From: Neoactinobaculum massilliense
Lineage (GTDB): Bacteria; Actinomycetota; Actinomycetes; Actinomycetales; Actinomycetaceae
Assembly (NCBI RefSeq): GCF_900604955.1
Contig: NZ_UWPE01000001.1
Coordinates: 1,116,001 to 1,180,000 of the forward strand
Reading direction: 5' to 3'
Length of the DNA stretch: 64,000 nucleotides
In this document: piece by piece, positions 18,550 to 27,464 of the stretch
Layout: every line of letters starts with the position of its first letter
How positions within the stretch are numbered: the first letter of the stretch is position 1
Notes under the pieces: model-generated
Seen by the model: only the letters and a program-made list of their open reading frames with translations
What the model was told of the DNA's origin: nothing
Databases searched by the model: none
Made by a program: the position numbers and the translations under genes

Positions 18550-20665
18550 TTTCCACGTGCCGTCCGTGCACCATGGGCCGCTTCATGGGGTTGCCAAGAT
18601 AGCCGCAGGTGCGCTTGACGCAATCGCAGGTTTCCGGGTCATCGTTGCCGCATTCGGGGCAGCGGAAACCCTCCGCGGTGGCCTCAAATTCGCCCTGGAA
18701 CCCGCACTTGTAGCAGTGGTCAATCGGGGTGTTCGTGCCAAGGTAGGCGATCTTGTCATACGCGTAGTCCCACACGGCCTCAAGCGCCTTGGTATTGTGC
18801 GTCAGCTTGGGATACTCGCAGTAGTGAATGAACCCTCCCTTCGTGTACGGCTCATATTCGCTCTCGAAATCGAGCTTTTCGAAGGGCGTGACCTTCTTCC
18901 GAACGTCATAGTGGTAGGAGTTCGTGTAGTAGTCCTTATCCGTGACATCCGGAATGGCACCGAACTTTGCCCGGTCTAGCCGGCAGAAGCGGTCCGTGAG
19001 CGATTCCGAGGGGGTGGCGTACACGCTGAACCAGTACGGATATTCCTCGCGCCACTGATCCGCATAGGCGGAAAGCCTGCGCACAATATCCACGGTGAAT
19101 GCTTTCGCCTCCGGGTTGTGCTCCCAGGCCGGGCCGAAAAAGCAGGTGGCCGCCTCATAAAGGCCAATGTAGCCAATAGACACGGTGGCGCGGTGATCGC
19201 GGAAGAATGGGGTGACGTCCTCACTGCCCTCCGGTGCGCGCTTGCCGAAGGCACCGTACTTGTAGAGGATCGGCGCATTCTCGGGGTGGGCATCTTCGCA
19301 GCGGCGGGCGCGAAATACCAGCGCTTCCTTGACGATCTGCATGCGCTCATCGAAGATTTTCCAGAAGCGTTCCCGGCTGCCGCGAGCCTCGATGGCGATG
19401 CGCGGCACGTTCAGGGTGACGACGCCGAGGTTGTTGCGCCCTGCATTCACGGCCTCGCCCGTTTCCGGATCCACCCATTTTGGCAGGAAGGAGCGGCAGC
19501 CCATGGGCGCCTTGTAGTCACCCTCAACTTCGGTGAGGCGATCATAGGAGAGCACGTCCGGGTACATGCGCTTGGTGGAGCATTCAAGAGCGAGCTGCTT
19601 GATGTCGTAGTTCGGATCCTCGGGGTCCATGTTGACGCCGCGGCGCAGGCCGAATACCAGCTTCGGGAAAATGGCCGTGTGATGGTCTTTGCCTAGGCCT
19701 GCAATGCGTACCTCGAAGATGGCGCGCTGGATCTCGCGCTCGATCGGGCTGGTGCCCATGCCGAAGCCCAGGGTGACGAAGGGGGTTTGACCGTTCGAGG
19801 AGTAAAGCGTGTTGATCTCATACTCAAGGGACTGCATGGCATCGTGGATGTCCTTGCGGGTTTTTGCCCACGCGTAGTCCTTACGGCGGGCGGGTTCCAC
19901 CCACTCCTCGGCGTCCTTCATGTGCTTGCTGTAGTTGATCTCCGCATAGGGGGCCAGCACCTCGTCGGTACGGTCCACCGTGCACCCGCCATATTGGGTG
20001 GAGGCCACATTTGCGATGATCTGGGCAATCTGTGCGGTAGCTGTGTTGATAGACCGCGGGGACTCCACGCGCGCGTTACCAATCTGGAAACCATCCCGAA
20101 GCATGCCGGCCACGTCAATGAGGCAGCAATTGGTCATGGCCTGGAACGGAGAGTAGTCCAGATCATGGAAGTGAATGTCGCCCTTGAGGTGCGCGTTGGC
20201 CACAGCCGGCGGAAGCAAGTTCTTTAGCGCGTAGGCGCGGGCCACGGAGCCGGCGGTCAGGTCACGCTGGGTGTTGAAAACGGTGGAATCCTTGTTCGCG
20301 TTCTCATGCACCACGGTCTGATCCCGGCTCATCAGCTTGTCCAAAGCGGCGGACACGTCCATGGCGCGGGCGCGATCCACATCACGGTCGTGCCGGTACT
20401 CGATATAGGCACGAGCCACCTCCGGGTGAGAGGACGCCATGAGGGCATTTTCCACCGCCGTTTGAATGGCAGGAATGTCCATTTCCTCCCCATGGAGGCT
20501 CTCTACCGCCTGCTGGGTGATGGCGTCCACGAAGTCCTGGTCCTCCAGGCCGCAGTCATTGACAGCGAGGCCAATGGCCGTGCGAATCTTCTGCGCATCG
20601 AACGCCGCGCGGTGTCCATCACGCTTAATGACGGTGACAGGAATAGTTGCAACTTCACCCAACAT
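18509..20665 (-). CDS. nrdD: Anaerobic ribonucleoside-triphosphate reductase
   Basis: Class III oxygen-sensitive ribonucleotide reductase of 718 residues. An ATP-cone occupies roughly residues 5-95 (VTVIKRDGHRAAFDAQKIRT). The C-terminal zinc site is HCYKCGF with FRCPECGNDD, and the glycyl radical site is in CDCVKRTCGYLGNP. The start ATG 20665 follows GGGAGG with a 6-base spacer; longer starts lack a ribosome site. Two NrdR-box-like sequences overlap its promoter and start region. It shows the organism can make deoxynucleotides without oxygen. Confidence 0.96.
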   Translation of the reverse strand: MLGEVATIPVTVIKRDGHRAAFDAQKIRTAIGLAVNDCGLEDQDFVDAITQQAVESLHGEEMDIPAIQTAVENALMASSHPEVARAYIEYRHDRDVDRARAMDVSAALDKLMSRDQTVVHENANKDSTVFNTQRDLTAGSVARAYALKNLLPPAVANAHLKGDIHFHDLDYSPFQAMTNCCLIDVAGMLRDGFQIGNARVESPRSINTATAQIAQIIANVASTQYGGCTVDRTDEVLAPYAEINYSKHMKDAEEWVEPARRKDYAWAKTRKDIHDAMQSLEYEINTLYSSNGQTPFVTLGFGMGTSPIEREIQRAIFEVRIAGLGKDHHTAIFPKLVFGLRRGVNMDPEDPNYDIKQLALECSTKRMYPDVLSYDRLTEVEGDYKAPMGCRSFLPKWVDPETGEAVNAGRNNLGVVTLNVPRIAIEARGSRERFWKIFDERMQIVKEALVFRARRCEDAHPENAPILYKYGAFGKRAPEGSEDVTPFFRDHRATVSIGYIGLYEAATCFFGPAWEHNPEAKAFTVDIVRRLSAYADQWREEYPYWFSVYATPSESLTDRFCRLDRAKFGAIPDVTDKDYYTNSYHYDVRKKVTPFEKLDFESEYEPYTKGGFIHYCEYPKLTHNTKALEAVWDYAYDKIAYLGTNTPIDHCYKCGFQGEFEATAEGFRCPECGNDDPETCDCVKRTCGYLGNPMKRPMVHGRHVEIASRVKHMDGPTR

Positions 20666-20703
20666 GTTGTGCCTCCCAGAACGACAGACACAACATATAG
20701 GGG
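20657..20703. promoter_or_regulatory. Paired NrdR-box candidates upstream of nrdD
   Basis: ACACAACATATAGGGG (20688-20703) and ACCCAACATGTTGTGC (20657-20672) match the remembered NrdR consensus acaCwAtATaTwGtgt at about 13 and 12 of 16 positions. The centres are exactly 31 bp apart with a 15-bp linker, the spacing known for NrdR sites. On the nrdD strand the distal box contains a TATATG that could be the -10 element, and the proximal box covers the start codon. Confidence 0.65.
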
Positions 20704-20957
20704 CGGCGCCGGGGCGCCCCTGGGTCTTTCGTCCCAGCCCGCAGCATGGTCCGCGTACTGACGCCAAAACACCTCGTTCTCTGTGGTGAAGCTATCCGGC
20801 GCGTCTCGAAACGCGGCCACGACCGGCGTGTCACCGTCTCGGAACGGGATGATCTCTCCACCGCTTACCCGTCGCTCGCAACCTTTCATTCAACGGCGAT
20901 CACGTCTAGGCGCTCACTCCCCTCGATAAAAGCGGACAGCCACGTCAATGCCGGCGT

Positions 20958-21671
20958 CTACTCCAGCCCCGAGTCCGGAACCTCATCCCCCAGAAACGTG
21001 ACGGACTGGGGACGAAGCGTGGCGTCGTCGAGCGTGAATACCAGCGGCACCCCGGTGGGAACGTTCACGGAACGAATATCCCTATCGGAGATGCGATCGA
21101 TGTACTTGAGGAGTGCGCGAAGCGAATTGCCGTGACCAACGATCAGCACACGGCGGCCCGCACGGAGACGCGGCTCAATGCTCGTATGCCAGTACGGAAT
21201 CTCGCGATCATACACATCGACCAGAGCCTCGGAGCGCGGTACATGCTCACCCGCGTAGCGGGCATCATGTGAAGGATCGAAGGGAGAACCGGACTCAATG
21301 ACCGGTGGCCGCACGGAGTAGGAGCGTCGCCACGTGAAGAACCGCTCCTCCCCGAATTCTCGGCGAATATCCTCCTTATTCTTCCCCTGCAGTGCCCCGT
21401 AGTGGCGTTCATTGAGACGCCAGGATCGCTCCACCGGGATCCATAGCCGCCCGGCCTCATCGAGGGCGACATCCGCTGTCTCCGTGGCGCGCCGCAGCAG
21501 CGAGGTAAACACAACGTCCGGGAGTACGCCCGCCTCCCGTAGCAGTTGCCCCGCACGGCGCGATTGCTGGAAGCCTCGCCGGGATAGCGGAACATCCACC
21601 CAGCCCGTGAAACGGTTCTGGGCACTCCATATGCTCTCGCCATGACGAAGCAGAATCAGCGTGCGGCTCAC
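20958..21671 (-). CDS. gpmA: 2,3-bisphosphoglycerate-dependent phosphoglycerate mutase
   Basis: Glycolytic enzyme interconverting 3- and 2-phosphoglycerate. The 237-residue protein begins LILLRHGESIWSAQNRFTGW with the phosphorylated His, followed by TSLLRRATETADVAL, the conserved RLNERHYGALQGKNK, and the second catalytic His in VLIVGHGNSLRALLKY. Length and motifs are full. Its upstream region is divergent with the hydroxyacid dehydrogenase. Confidence 0.95.
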   Translation of the reverse strand: MSRTLILLRHGESIWSAQNRFTGWVDVPLSRRGFQQSRRAGQLLREAGVLPDVVFTSLLRRATETADVALDEAGRLWIPVERSWRLNERHYGALQGKNKEDIRREFGEERFFTWRRSYSVRPPVIESGSPFDPSHDARYAGEHVPRSEALVDVYDREIPYWHTSIEPRLRAGRRVLIVGHGNSLRALLKYIDRISDRDIRSVNVPTGVPLVFTLDDATLRPQSVTFLGDEVPDSGLE

Positions 21672-21820
21672 CGGGCCATTCTTTCACCGCACGGATGGCA
21701 CTCGGTGGTGCTAGAGGACTACCGCCCCGATGGCCGCCATGTGGACCTATTTCTGACGCCACTACTCAAACGCCGTACCGTGAAACCACTCGCAGCCCGC
21801 GAGCGCATAGGAGGAAAGGA

Positions 21821-22774
21821 ATGGACATGGCTGTTGCGCCAAAAATCGGCATTATTGGGCTGGGTCACGTGGGGGCACACGTGGCCAATGCGGTGCTGTG
21901 GCAGGGGCTGGCCGCCGAGCTGTACCTCTGCGACGTGCGGGCGGACAAACTAGCCGCGGAGACCAATGATCTTCAGGACGCCATGGCGTTCTATCCCCAC
22001 AGTGCTCGCGTGTGCTCGGTGGGTGATCGCTACGAGGCGCTGGCCGAATGCGACATTATTGTCAACGCCGCCGGCTTCATTGAGAAGGCCGCGGAGAGCC
22101 GTGACGGCGAACTGTTTGCCACCACGGATGCGGCGCGCACCTTCGCCGCGCGCATCGCCCAGGCCGGGTTCGACGGCGTGTGGCTCACCATCTCCAATCC
22201 TTGCGACGTGGTGGCCACCGCACTGTGGCACCTGGGCGGTTTTGATCCCGCACGCATCGTCGGAAGCGGCACCGCGCTTGATTCGGCGCGCTTCCAGCAC
22301 GCGCTGGCCGCCGCCACCGGTTTTGACCCTGATTCCATCACCGCCTACATGCTCGGCGAACACGGTGCTAGCCAGTTCGCGCTGTGGAGCCATGCGCGCT
22401 TCGGCGCCCTTACCGCGGCGGAGATTGAGGCGGCCGGCGTCACCACCTTTGATCGCCCCGCGCTGGAGGATGCGGCCCGCGGTGGTGGATACGTGACGAT
22501 GGCCGGAAAGCACTGTACCGAATACTCCGTTTCCAACGCGGCCGTCACGCTACTGCGCGCGATCGTCTATGACACGAAGACGCTTCTCCCCTGCTCCACG
22601 CTTCTCACCGGCCAGTACGGACAAAGCGGGCACTTCATTTCACTGCCCTGCATTGTGGGCAAGAACGGCGTGGAGCGCGTATTTACGCCGGAGCTGGATC
22701 CCGGTGAGGCGACGGCGTTCGCAGCTTCCTGCCAGCACGTCCAGGAGAATATCGCCAAGCTCTCCTGGTGGTAG
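21821..22774 (+). CDS. L-2-hydroxyisocaproate/L-lactate dehydrogenase family protein
   Basis: NAD-dependent 2-hydroxyacid dehydrogenase of 317 residues in the lactate/malate dehydrogenase superfamily. The Rossmann motif is IGIIGLGHVGAHVANAV. The substrate loop region is GFIEKAAESRDGELF, ISNPCDVV follows, and the catalytic His is in YMLGEHGASQFALWS. Classical lactate dehydrogenases read GEHGDS, while L-2-hydroxyisocaproate dehydrogenases of lactobacilli read GEHGNS and share the IGLGNVG start, so I favour the latter group. GAGGAAAGGA precedes ATG 21821; a second ATG two codons on is also possible. It would reoxidise NADH under fermentation. Confidence 0.82.
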   Translation: MDMAVAPKIGIIGLGHVGAHVANAVLWQGLAAELYLCDVRADKLAAETNDLQDAMAFYPHSARVCSVGDRYEALAECDIIVNAAGFIEKAAESRDGELFATTDAARTFAARIAQAGFDGVWLTISNPCDVVATALWHLGGFDPARIVGSGTALDSARFQHALAAATGFDPDSITAYMLGEHGASQFALWSHARFGALTAAEIEAAGVTTFDRPALEDAARGGGYVTMAGKHCTEYSVSNAAVTLLRAIVYDTKTLLPCSTLLTGQYGQSGHFISLPCIVGKNGVERVFTPELDPGEATAFAASCQHVQENIAKLSWW

Positions 22775-22844
22775 AGCACCGGCCCGTCTACGGCGTAGGT
22801 ATCTCACACCGGACGCAAGCACGGCGGCGTCGTGCCAGGGCGCG

Positions 22845-23627
22845 CTACACCACGGGGGTGCAGGAGAGAATGGTGCGGCCGCCGGGACCCATCACACTGG
22901 TCATCGCCACGCGCACACCGTAGGCCTCCTCCAGGTGCGCGGGGGTGACGACCTCGCGCGCGCTGCCGACCACCACGCGGTGACCGGGCTTGAGGAGGAC
23001 ACCGCGGGCATCAAGGGCCAGCAGATGGTTGGGGTTGTGCGTGGTCATGAGGATGCCCTTGCCCTCGGCGGCGAGACTGCGCAGGGCCCGCAGTACGCGC
23101 ACCTGGTTACCGTAGTCGAGCGCGGAGGTGGGCTCGTCCAGTAGCAGATAGCGGGAGGATTGGGCAAGCGCGCGAGCAATAAGGACCATCTGCCATTCTC
23201 CACCTGACAGCTGGGTGAGGACACGGTCTCGCAGGGCGCTTACACCCAACCGGGTGAGCGCGGCGTCGGCGAGGCGGTAATCCTCCGCGGAGGGCTGGGA
23301 TCCGCGTCCCATGTGCACCATCCGGCCCATCACCACCGCGTCCCGCACGGTGAACGCGAAGGGGGCACGCCGATCCTGCGGCACGTAAGCCACGCGGCGC
23401 GCGAAGGCACGGGTGGAGAGGTGGCGCGCCGGGGTACCGTCAACGGTGATAGCGCCGCCCAGCGCGGGCAGGCTCCCCAGTACGGTACGAAAAAGCGTAG
23501 TTTTTCCGACGCCGTTGGGGCCGAGGAGGCACACAAGCTCGCCGGGGTGGACGGTGAAGGTGATACCGGAGGCGACGGGCGCGCCGTGGTGGTAGCCAAC
23601 GGCGAGATCTTGAATTTCAATACTCAT
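22845..23627 (-). CDS. ABC importer ATP-binding protein (FecE/BtuD type)
   Basis: ATPase of 260 residues for an iron-siderophore, heme or cobalamin importer. Walker A GPNGVGKTTLF, Q-loop VAYVPQDRR, signature LSGGEWQMVLIARAL, Walker B YLLLDEPTSALD and His switch TTHNPNH are all present. ATG 23627 overlaps the permease stop by four bases (ATGA), so it is the last gene of a three-gene operon. The substrate cannot be distinguished by sequence alone. Confidence 0.9.
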   Translation of the reverse strand: MSIEIQDLAVGYHHGAPVASGITFTVHPGELVCLLGPNGVGKTTLFRTVLGSLPALGGAITVDGTPARHLSTRAFARRVAYVPQDRRAPFAFTVRDAVVMGRMVHMGRGSQPSAEDYRLADAALTRLGVSALRDRVLTQLSGGEWQMVLIARALAQSSRYLLLDEPTSALDYGNQVRVLRALRSLAAEGKGILMTTHNPNHLLALDARGVLLKPGHRVVVGSAREVVTPAHLEEAYGVRVAMTSVMGPGGRTILSCTPVV

Positions 23628-24685
23628 GCGAGCTCCCGCCTGGATGCGTAGAGCATCCACAGGAATACGGGAGCACCCACCAGCGCGGTGAGCACTGAAA
23701 TTGGCAGCTCCGTGGGGGCGTTGCGCGCGAAGGCGTCCGCCAGCACCATGAAGGCGGCCCCGGCTACGAAAGAATTGGGCAGCAGGCCACGGAAATTCGC
23801 GCCGCCTGCCACGCGCACCAGGTGCGGGATAACCAGGCCCACCCATCCCACCACGCCGCACAGTGCCACGGACACGGAGGTGAGCAGCGTGGCGCAGAAG
23901 ATGACCGTCCACTTGACGGCCGTTACGTTGACGCCGAGGGAGCGGGCCTGCTCCTCGCCAAAGCTCACCACGTTGAGTTGCCACCGCACGGCCAGCAGCG
24001 GCACCATCGCCGCCACCATGATGAGCGCCACCACGCCGAGCGTCCGATAGTCCGAGCTGCGGGCGAATGAGCCCATGAGCCAGTAGGTGATGGCCGGAAG
24101 CTGGTCGTCGGTATCCGCAAAATACTTGAGCAGCGTGATGATGGCCTGGAACACGGCCGTCACCACTACGCCGGAGAGCACCAGCACCAGGAGGCGTCCG
24201 CTCCCGCCCGCCACCGCGCGGCTAATGCCGGTGACAATGGCGATGGCCACCAGGCCGGCTAGGAATGCCAGCACCTGGGTGACGCCCGTGGACATGTGGA
24301 AGAAGATGCCGATCACGGCACCGACGCAGGCACCCGCTGAAACACCCAGAATGTCCGGACTCACCAGGGGGTTGCGGAATAGGCCCTGGTAGGCGGCGCC
24401 GGACACCGCCAGGCCCGCCCCCACCAGCGTGGCCAGAATGATGCGCGGCAAACGCACCTGCAGCAGGATGGTGGGTGCGGGTGAGCCGGCCTGACCGGCC
24501 ACCAGCTGCCTCAACGCATGCCACACCTCACCGGGCGTCATCGCATAGTGCCCGGTCGAAAACGAGAGCAGCAGGGCCGCCACCCACACCGCCACGCACG
24601 CCAAGAACACCAGCCGCTCGCGACGGCGGGTGGAAGGCAGGCGACGGCTCTCCGGTTCGGCGTCGGCCCCGGCCTGCGCCTCCAC
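23624..24685 (-). CDS. FecCD-family ABC permease
   Basis: Membrane permease of 353 residues with about ten hydrophobic segments. Family landmarks are RLPRIILATLVGAGLAVSGA, QGLFRNPLVSPDILGVSAGA near residue 105, and the cytoplasmic coupling region GWVGLVIPHLVRVAGG. It belongs to the type II importers for siderophores, heme or vitamin B12. Its start abuts the stop of the binding-protein gene, so it is translationally coupled. Confidence 0.92.
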   Translation of the reverse strand: MEAQAGADAEPESRRLPSTRRRERLVFLACVAVWVAALLLSFSTGHYAMTPGEVWHALRQLVAGQAGSPAPTILLQVRLPRIILATLVGAGLAVSGAAYQGLFRNPLVSPDILGVSAGACVGAVIGIFFHMSTGVTQVLAFLAGLVAIAIVTGISRAVAGGSGRLLVLVLSGVVVTAVFQAIITLLKYFADTDDQLPAITYWLMGSFARSSDYRTLGVVALIMVAAMVPLLAVRWQLNVVSFGEEQARSLGVNVTAVKWTVIFCATLLTSVSVALCGVVGWVGLVIPHLVRVAGGANFRGLLPNSFVAGAAFMVLADAFARNAPTELPISVLTALVGAPVFLWMLYASRRELA

Positions 24686-25788
24686 TACTTTGCCGCCTGC
24701 TTCACCTGCTGACCGACAAAGATCTGCGCGGCCTCATCATCGGACAGCGTGTAGCCGTACCACCGCTCCCAGAAGTCCTTGACGGCCGCAATCTTGTCAT
24801 AGCTACCCACGGCCTCCGGATAGATCTCCGCCACCAGCCACATGGGCATGAGGGCACCCTCGCCGGAGCGCACCCGCCACAGGTAGGCGCCGTACGGGGT
24901 GACCAGCACGTGGCCCGCACGTACCGCATCCAGTTGCGAAAGCGCCGGATCCGCCTCTACGGCCTTTTTTGAGGCAGGGTCCGAGGCCAAAATCCAGTCC
25001 GGGTTCAGCTGGACGATCTTCTCCGTATTAATGGACACGGTTTTCCCGCTGCCGGGTATATCCGCGGCCGCATTGGTGAGGCCGGCCGCCTCAAAGTACT
25101 CCTGGCTAATATCCGATTTATTCGTGGTGGCGTATGCGCCCTCCTGGTAGGCCACCACCATGATGGATTGCCGGTCGGTGAGGGAGGCGGTGGCCTTCGT
25201 TGCCTGATCCAGCTGTCCCTTCCAGTAGTCCGCGAACTGCTGCGCCCGCTCGGGGGCCTGGCCACCCAGAATATTGCCGATGATGATAGCCGCATTCGCC
25301 AGGTCCTTTACCGTACCCATCTTATTAATAGGTACAAAGGAAATACCGGCCGCCTTGAGCTGCGCTTGCTGATCCGCGGAGATCACCGACTCCGGCCCGA
25401 ACACTACCTGCGTGCCCGAGGCCACCAGGTCCTCCACGTTATCCACCGCGTAGCCCTTTGGGTTGGACTTTTCGTAGGCCGGGAGGAATTTGCGGAAGGC
25501 ACCATTGATCTGAGCATCCTGCGCCGCGGTGATGACGGGCTGGTCTCCCGCCACAATCTGCGTCAGCTCTGCAAATGCGCCGATCGCGGGCGCCACCCTG
25601 GTGACCTGCGCGGGAATCTCTACCGGGTTCCCGTTGCCGTCCTCTACGGTCCGGGTGGCCCCGGCCGCGCTAGTGGACGACGTCGCGTTCGTGGACGACG
25701 CCGCCTGCCCCGCCTCCCCCGCGCACGCGGTCACGGTGCCCGCAAGTAGAACCGCTAGAAGCGCCGTTATCAGCCGCTTGATTTTCAT
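24685..25788 (-). CDS. ABC substrate-binding lipoprotein (iron/cofactor type)
   Basis: Secreted, lipid-anchored binding protein of 367 residues that would deliver ligand to the permease. It has a basic N terminus and hydrophobic stretch ending in a lipobox LLAGTVTAC, followed by a Ser/Thr/Ala linker. The periplasmic binding domain contains IPAQVTRVAPAIGAFAELTQ, VEDLVASGTQVVFGPESV and LNPDWILASDPASKKAV, typical of the cluster A-II family for siderophores, heme or cobalamin. It is the first gene of the operon. I saw no clear DtxR box upstream. Confidence 0.88.
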   Translation of the reverse strand: MKIKRLITALLAVLLAGTVTACAGEAGQAASSTNATSSTSAAGATRTVEDGNGNPVEIPAQVTRVAPAIGAFAELTQIVAGDQPVITAAQDAQINGAFRKFLPAYEKSNPKGYAVDNVEDLVASGTQVVFGPESVISADQQAQLKAAGISFVPINKMGTVKDLANAAIIIGNILGGQAPERAQQFADYWKGQLDQATKATASLTDRQSIMVVAYQEGAYATTNKSDISQEYFEAAGLTNAAADIPGSGKTVSINTEKIVQLNPDWILASDPASKKAVEADPALSQLDAVRAGHVLVTPYGAYLWRVRSGEGALMPMWLVAEIYPEAVGSYDKIAAVKDFWERWYGYTLSDDEAAQIFVGQQVKQAAK

Positions 25789-26227
25789 ACCGCCTCCGTT
25801 TACTGCGTGAGGTCACGCGTGGACATGATGAGTCCCCATCCTAGTAGCACGATTCTGCGATTACTATCCGTTATTTTTTCCGCATTATCGAGGATATTTC
25901 ATCCCCTTTCCCGCACTTTCGACGCCCATGCAATTACGCCGTGGACGGGTTGGGCAACCGCCCGGACGGATTGGCCAGCCATATCCATATCGCATGGCAG
26001 CGAGCCTGCACGCGCGGGATAGCCCAACGGCATGCTTGGAGCCACCTGCACGGCATCAAGCGAACCCGCGCGCAGGACAGCCTTCCGCTATCGGTCCGGT
26101 ATTAGGGCCTATGTTCGGCGCATACTTGTCAGACCAAGCACACCGGACCACGGTTTATCCTCAGAAAATTAAGCTGACCATCAGTACAGTGTGCTATATG
26201 CACCGTCCACGGAAAGGTACCTCGGTC
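25789..26227. other. Divergent intergenic region, no gene seen
   Basis: 439 bp between the divergent binding-protein gene and the secreted repeat protein. It contains an AT-rich patch near 25858-25895, probably the minus-strand promoter, and the small inverted repeat GCGTGA-GG-TCACGC at 25805-25818 just upstream of the lipoprotein start. On the plus side TGCTATATG near 26191 could be an extended -10 element. No convincing coding frame is visible. Confidence 0.4.
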
Positions 26228-27451
26228 ATGACAAAGCGACGGGAATACGGCCTCATCGGCATACTTGCTTTTCTTCTAGCGCTACCACTGACCTTGGCGC
26301 CGGCCGCTGCTCATGCGGCTGTGTCCTGCACGAGTACGGATTCGTGCCTGTTTTATTTAAATAATTCGTGGCAGGGTGGCAAGGCGGATATTGGGTTCGT
26401 GTTTGGCCGGCCCACGGACACGCCCGTGAGCGGTGACTGGAACGGGGACGGGACGGACACGATCGGTGTTCACCGCTCCAACATGTACTACCTCCGCGAA
26501 GCAAATAGCGGCGGCACTCCCGCCCATACCTTTGCCTACGGGCGTACCACGGACGCCCCGATTATTGGCGACTGGGATGGGAATAATACGGACACGCTCG
26601 CAGTCCGCCGCGGCAACATCTACCACTTCAAAAACTCTCTCGCCGGCGGCCAAGCTGACCACGTCACCGCTTACGGTAAAACCGGTGATGAAGTCTTCGT
26701 GGGTGACTGGGACGGGAACGGCAAGGACACCCTCACCGTGCGACGCGGGAACCTGTTCTACGTGAAAAACTCCCTGGCCGGCGGCCAAGCCGACCGCGTC
26801 TTCGCCTACGGCAAGCCCGGCGACGAGATCCTCGTGGGTGACTGGGACGGGAACGGCAAGGACACCCTCACCGTGCGACGCGGGAACGCGTGGCATATCC
26901 GTAACGATCTCGCCGGAGGTCCGGCCCAGCAGGTCATCGTCTACGGGCGCGCCAAGGACCACGCCCTGGTAGGTGACTGGGACGGGAACGGGACAGACAC
27001 GCCAGGCGTGTTCCGCGGCTACGTGACCCCGGCCGCCCCGGCGTACCGCACCCCGGTCATGGTGTACGGGACGCTCCGGACCGGCGAACAGGCCTACTAC
27101 ATTGTGTCGGGCACCTACGCTGCGAAGCGTACGGCCCGCGCCCTAGACCTAGACCTGTGGGTCACCAAGCATCCCTTCTACCGGGCCTGGCCCTGGGCAA
27201 TGCCCGGCAAAGGCGGTCTGACCGGGGAGAACCTCTACTTCTCCAACGCCACCTATAACTACCAGGTATCCCGCATGGACCGGTGGGAAGGCTATGTGCC
27301 CGGCGGGAAACCCTCCTCCATGAACTACATCCGCGAACTCCACCCCACCAACCTCGGTAACGCCTACGTGTATGTGGCCACCCCGTGGCGGCAAGCCCAG
27401 GTGCGGCAAAACGGCACCCGCGTCCCCTCCGGCGATTTCGCCCGCTACTAA
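26228..27451 (+). CDS. Secreted repeat protein with C-terminal gamma-glutamylcyclotransferase-like domain
   Basis: Predicted secreted protein of 407 residues. A signal peptide (basic start, hydrophobic LIGILAFLLALPLTL, cleavage likely after AHA) is followed by five roughly 45-residue repeats. Each has the acidic loop GDWDGNGKDT, a likely Ca-binding FG-GAP/VCBS-type turn, and VRRGN. From about residue 280 the fold changes: VMVYGTLRTGEQAYYIVSGT is the hallmark YGTLR loop of the GGCT/AIG2 superfamily, and RMDRWEGYVPG followed by YIRELHP matches its later D-x-x-EG and YxR elements. ATG 26228 begins the signal peptide; a GAAAGGTACC ribosome site is nearby. A GGCT-like domain outside the cell is unusual. 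The product is probably an exported enzyme or binding protein, with the repeats anchoring it. Confidence 0.78.
   Translation: MTKRREYGLIGILAFLLALPLTLAPAAAHAAVSCTSTDSCLFYLNNSWQGGKADIGFVFGRPTDTPVSGDWNGDGTDTIGVHRSNMYYLREANSGGTPAHTFAYGRTTDAPIIGDWDGNNTDTLAVRRGNIYHFKNSLAGGQADHVTAYGKTGDEVFVGDWDGNGKDTLTVRRGNLFYVKNSLAGGQADRVFAYGKPGDEILVGDWDGNGKDTLTVRRGNAWHIRNDLAGGPAQQVIVYGRAKDHALVGDWDGNGTDTPGVFRGYVTPAAPAYRTPVMVYGTLRTGEQAYYIVSGTYAAKRTARALDLDLWVTKHPFYRAWPWAMPGKGGLTGENLYFSNATYNYQVSRMDRWEGYVPGGKPSSMNYIRELHPTNLGNAYVYVATPWRQAQVRQNGTRVPSGDFARY
26695..26890 (+). repeat. Near-identical 135-bp-period repeats in the secreted protein gene
   Basis: The stretch encoding VGDWDGNGKDTLTVRRGN occurs at about 26699-26752 and again 135 bp (45 codons) later at about 26834-26887, with essentially identical DNA. 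Synonymous positions are also shared, so duplication or gene conversion between repeats 3 and 4 is recent. Confidence 0.75.
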
Positions 27452-27464
27452 ATAAGGAACACCC

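Noticed and set aside
20666-20957. Small gene between nrdD and gpmA
   Set aside because: Frames here lack ribosome sites and recognisable sequence; the region is best read as promoter and untranslated DNA.
25789-26227. Cobalamin riboswitch or DtxR box for the ABC importer
   Set aside because: No B12-box-like sequence or clear 19-bp DtxR consensus was found in this region.
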